The notes under the pieces: generated by a model
Told to the model about the DNA's origin: nothing
The model's input: only the letters and a program-made list of their open reading frames with translations
Database searches by the model: none
Shown: piece after piece, positions 60,529 through 64,000 of the stretch
Position numbering within the stretch: the stretch's first letter is position 1
Layout of the letters: each line of letters opens with the position of its first letter
Made by a program: the position numbers and the translations under genes
Origin: Megascapheus bottae
Lineage: Eukaryota; Chordata; Mammalia; Rodentia; Geomyidae
Reading direction: 5' to 3'
DNA: 64,000 nt
NCBI GenBank assembly: GCA_024803745.1
Contig: JANJXV010000013.1
Coordinates: 12,074,501 to 12,138,500, forward strand

Positions 60529-60949
60529 CATTGCTATTTTTATTTTTCGAGTGAAAACACAACAGTTGGAAACTTCCAGAACTCATGTGTGGGCTCTGGA
60601 AGGGACCAAATAACTGGTCAGAGTCACAGGGGAGAAAGGAGAGCTTAGAGAGGCAGTGGGTCTGGCTGAGTGACTCTGTCTGGGTTCTCAGGTTACCTCC
60701 TCCTCTCCCTGAACCTTCGTTCCTCACCCTTCTTGGGCCTCCTGGCCTAGAAATTTGACAGCTTGGCCTGGGAAGCTTCTTTGCATGAGACATTCATTCA
60801 TGCATCCCATCCTTCATGGCTCCTTGGTACCACGTCTTGTCCTGAGCCCCAGAGTCATGGAGTGAGAGACCTGACCTCATCTTTACTTGAGGACTGACAA
60901 GGGAATGAATGAATGACCCATATCTACTGTGGGCACAGGTTTCAAAGTG

Positions 60950-61145
60950 GATATGGGCCATTCATTCATTCATTCATTCATTCTGCAGGTGCTTGCTGAG
61001 TGCCCATGTGTTGGGCAATCTCCTGGCCTTGGGATACCAAGGCAACAGAGTAGGCAAGAGCTCTGCTCCTACCTGGTGCCCCTATTCAGCATGAGCCTGG
61101 GGGACAGTGAAATCAACGGACATATATTTTTTCAATAATAATTTA
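60950..61145 (+). mobile_element. L2 LINE 3' end with (TTCA)n
   Basis: (TTCA)n at 60959-60983 followed by 'aggtgcttgctgagtgccc', 'atgtgttgggcaatctcctgg' and 'ggataccaaggcaacagag', the typical L2 3' end. 60529-60949 is unique. Confidence 0.7.
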
Positions 61146-61819
61146 AACATCAACAGTCAGAGAGCCCTTTCCTGGAGCTTAGGCAGAGAAAACTAGTTCC
61201 TACCTCTTCTAGAAACAGCATTTGAAGCAATTGTTGCTGTTTGTCCTCTGGTTGTGTGTGGGTGTTTCACAGGTAATCTGGCTGACTTCCTTTCCACGTT
61301 GCTTGTGATGGGACGAGATACTGAGGTGATTCTCTTAGATGTGATCTCATGTACTTTCCAGCCAGACCATGCAAGTCCACAGGTCGCAGGCCAGGTTTTG
61401 CTCCTCCTCCCCCCTTTCTGCATACTTGCCTAGCTCCTCACTACTTTGTCTTCTCTGGATGATCTCCAGGGAAATCTCTGTGAGTGTTGTTCTGTTTTTC
61501 TTTGGCTGTATAATGAATCACCCCCCAAATAACACTAATCCTTTCAAGAGTCAGGGATGTGGGGAGTGTGGGAACTTGAGGACACTCCTGGCACATGTCT
61601 CTCATGTGACTCTGGATGGCACAAGGACTGGAGGAGCTAAGTATTGGGCACACTTGTGGCTACTATAGCTAGAATGAATTTCTTTCTCTCTCCTCCTCCT
61701 GTCATTGCTGTTTTCTGAATTGGGGCCAACTTTGTCTCTCACCTGAAGAAATGATGCCAGCTTAATTTAACCACACACCACTTTTTGTGGATTGGGTATT
61801 ATGCTGTTGTTATTATTAA
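61146..61819. other. Unique intronic sequence; nothing recognised
   Basis: A possible LTR-like bit ('tttctttggctgtataatgaatcacc') at 61498; no gene. Confidence 0.4.
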
Positions 61820-62098
61820 TAATTCTGGTCCTATGGCTTGATTTAGGAGCTTTGTTACTCTCTCTCAGCTTTTTTTTCTTGATGCAAGGGCTCACTGTTC
61901 CACGTCCAGCTTTTTGGTGGTTAATTGGGGATGAGAGTCTCACAGACTAAGGTGCCGGGGCTGGCTTTTGAATTGTGATCCTCTGATCTCAGCCTCTTGA
62001 ATGCTAGGATTATAAGTGTGAGCCACCAGTGACTGCCTGGCTCTGTGCCGATATATATATATATATATATCACAATATATATATGTATATATATATAA
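61820..62098 (-). mobile_element. Reversed B1-Geo SINE and (TA)n
   Basis: Reversed dimer 61820-62045 ('ttctggtcctatggcttg' to 'gagccaccagtgactgcc'), then (TA)n 62051-62098. MIR-like 'ctccattttacagaaaaaac' follows at 62135-62215. Confidence 0.8.
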
Positions 62099-62844
62099 TC
62101 ACAATTAATCCAACAAGATCAGTTCTGTTGCTGTCTCCATTTTACAGAAAAAACTGGGGCTCTGACAAGTTTCCCAGTTGATAAGTAGCAGATCTGGGAC
62201 TTGAACCCAGAGGGATCTTGTTGGGTCTGGCCCTTCCCTGCTTCCTTGAGCTCCTTCTTAGCCACTGTGTCCTTCTATCCTTCCCTCCACCCAGCTCCAT
62301 TTGGAGAGGGTATTACAGCATGATCCCAGAGCCCTGCCTGTGTTTCATCACAGTCATAAAATCTAGATGGCAGATTCTGCTCCCTGCCTCATCTAGCTTC
62401 TCTTCTCTGCCTCCCTCTCACCTTCTAGAAGCCCCATTTTCCCCCCTGCAGGTTCTGTTCTGTGTAGTCTCAAGGTAGTATCCTGGCCCTCCAGTCACCT
62501 TGGAGTTATGGCTGCTGCTCCTTGGGCTCCTATCTGTGGCATTGCTCACTTGAGAAAACCTTCCCGCACTCCCCAGGTTGGTTGGTCACTGTCCTTGGAG
62601 CACTGCACTGTAGGACATTTCTGAGAAACAGTTGTTCTTGGTTTGTTGATATCTGTCTTGGGGGGGGGGGTCCATTGAGAGTGCATAGTCCTGCTAGCTT
62701 CCTGACAGGTGAGAAGTTTCATGGAGATGGGGACTAAGACATTACTCTGCCCTAGTTGCAATATGTCTGGTGGCCAACAGTGTCTGCCATGCAGCCAGCA
62801 CTTCATAATATTTGTCCAATATTGTTAATAATGCAAAGAACAAA

Positions 62845-63054
62845 GCCAGGCACCGGTGGCTCACACCTGTAATCCCAGCTACTCCGGGGACTGAGGTCTA
62901 ATGATAGTGGTGTTAAGCCAGCCAGGGCAGGAACATCTCTCATCTCCAGTTAACCACCAAAAAGCTGGAAGTGGAGCTGTGGCTCAAGTGATAGAACACT
63001 AGACGAGTAAAAAGAAGCTCAGGGACAATGCCCAGGTTATGATTTCAAGCCCGG

Positions 63055-63055
<1 letters not shown>
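62845..63055 (+). mobile_element. B1-Geo SINE
   Basis: 'gccaggcaccggtggctcac' to 'tttcaagcccggcac', directly continued by the CT/CA repeat. 62216-62844 before it is unique. Confidence 0.88.

Positions 63056-63137
<82 letters not shown>
63056..63137. repeat. (CT)n(CA)n compound microsatellite at a SINE tail
   Basis: CT run to about 63105, then CA run to 63137. Confidence 0.95.
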
Positions 63138-63139
<2 letters not shown>

Positions 63140-63325
63140 CAGAACCACTCTCATTTAGCTCCCAGAGCTTGTCACCTTCATTGTACAGATGGACAGCCAG
63201 GCTGAGAGACAAAGGTCCCTGACGCCATAGTAAGCAGAGGTTTCTACCAGTGCAGCCTGGCTCCCTCGGACACACACTGAATGGCAGAAGAGCTTCTAAT
63301 TTCCCGAAACTTCTAGTAGCGTGTG

Positions 63326-63326
<1 letters not shown>

Positions 63327-63372
<46 letters not shown>
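63327..63372. repeat. (GT)n microsatellite
   Basis: About 22 GT units followed by 'gaaggtgt' repeats, not at a SINE. Confidence 0.95.
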
Positions 63373-63374
<2 letters not shown>

Positions 63375-63499
63375 GGTGTGAAGGTGTGAAGGGGTGTATG
63401 GGTGATGGAGAAGACAAAGATGGAGTCAGGGCTGGGCGCTTTGAGAAGCAATGGGCATCTTCATGGGGTCTTGAGAAGGAGTAGAAGTTACTAGATGAG

Positions 63500-63690
63500 G
63501 GCCAGGAGTTTGGCCCACTGGTAAGAGCGTTTGCCTGGCATGCACAAAGACCTCCCATTTGATTCCTCCATACCACATATATAGAAAAAAGCTGGAAATG
63601 TGCTGTGGCTCCAATGGTAGAGTGCTAGCCCAAGGACAGTGCTCAGGCCCCGAGTTCAAGGCCCAGGACTGGCCAAAAAAAAAAAAAAGA
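63500..63690 (+). mobile_element. IDL-Geo SINE
   Basis: 'gggccaggagtttggccc' to 'ggactggcc' plus A tail. 'gaagttactagatga' stands on both sides (63483 and 63689), an exact target duplication, so this is a young copy. 63705-64000 is unique. Confidence 0.92.
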
Positions 63691-64000
63691 AGTTACTAGA
63701 TGAAATCTACCTGGCCCTGGAGGCATCTTGAGTCTCTAACTCCAGCCTCCCACCCTGGGCGCCATGCCTCCCCTCTCTCCTTCCATCGCAGTACTGGGGA
63801 TTCTGTTTTGGTTGGGCGGAGGTGGCAGAGGAGTTTGCATGTCTGGCTCTTTTCCTCCTTATTCCTCCTCTCTTCCTCCCAGTGCTGCTCAAGCTGTTTC
63901 CTCTGCCAGCCTGGCTCTGTTCCAGCCTTGGGCAGGCAACAGCCATCCCCTCTTCCTGGGGCTTCTGTGGGCTGTGGATTCCTTTTCACTCATGGAGGGT

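Larger units (their letters stand above)
37682..64000 (+). other. ARRB1: ARRB1 intron 1 (continues past the window)
   Basis: More than 26.3 kb with no candidate for the expected short exon 2 (a sequence encoding VFKKASPNGK after an AG). A very long first intron is normal for ARRB1. SINE density is lower than in the intergenic region, with long unique stretches at 45.4-49.3, 55.3-58.0 and 58.9-60.2 kb, interspersed with ancient MIR and L2 pieces. Confidence 0.85.

Noticed and set aside
37682..64000. ARRB1 exon 2
   Set aside because: I looked for sequence encoding VFKKASPNGK after an AG and found none; it presumably lies beyond the window.

Overview
This is a window of mammalian nuclear DNA, most likely from a geomyoid rodent (kangaroo rat, pocket mouse or pocket gopher group). 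Three spliced genes are recognised by exon translation and splice sites. Most of the remaining sequence is packed with dimeric SINEs. One SINE family has a left half like tRNA-Ala/ID elements and a right monomer matching published descriptions of IDL-Geo, which is reported only from Geomyoidea. A second family joins the same right monomer to a 7SL/B1-like left half. The species assignment rests on remembered descriptions of this SINE and was not searched.

Layout. (1) 1-2.1 kb: the last two coding exons and poly(A) signal of KLHL35 (+ strand; the rest lies before the window). (2) 2.1-5.66 kb: intergenic sequence between two convergent genes. (3) 5.66-9.87 kb: complete RPS3 (- strand), with six coding exons giving a 243-residue protein, a seventh 3'UTR exon, a 5'TOP promoter, and the snoRNAs SNORD15A in intron 1 and SNORD15B in intron 5. 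(4) 9.9-37.4 kb: intergenic, dominated by nested SINEs, with an old L1 (- strand), a MaLR-type LTR, microsatellites, and a GC-rich 64-bp tandem repeat at 14.63-14.79 kb whose copies each carry a CTCF-like motif. (5) 37.1-37.8 kb: CpG island with the promoter and first coding exon of ARRB1 (+ strand, MGDKGTR). (6) 37.7-64 kb: the first part of ARRB1 intron 1, which has no further exon in the window but carries mir-326 at 53.84-53.93 kb.

The gene order KLHL35 - RPS3 - ARRB1 is the conserved mammalian order (human 11q13.4, reversed here). SNORD15A/B depend on transcription and splicing of RPS3. mir-326 is on the same strand as ARRB1 and is probably processed from its primary transcript. The genes otherwise have unrelated roles: ubiquitin-ligase adaptor, ribosomal protein, and GPCR desensitisation scaffold. 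I found no undescribed multi-gene system. The most unusual items are the tandem CTCF-like array, the two SINE families sharing one right monomer, recurrent SINE-in-SINE nesting, and the habit of CA/GT microsatellites starting at SINE tails. SINE coordinates are hand-read and should be taken as +/-10 bp.
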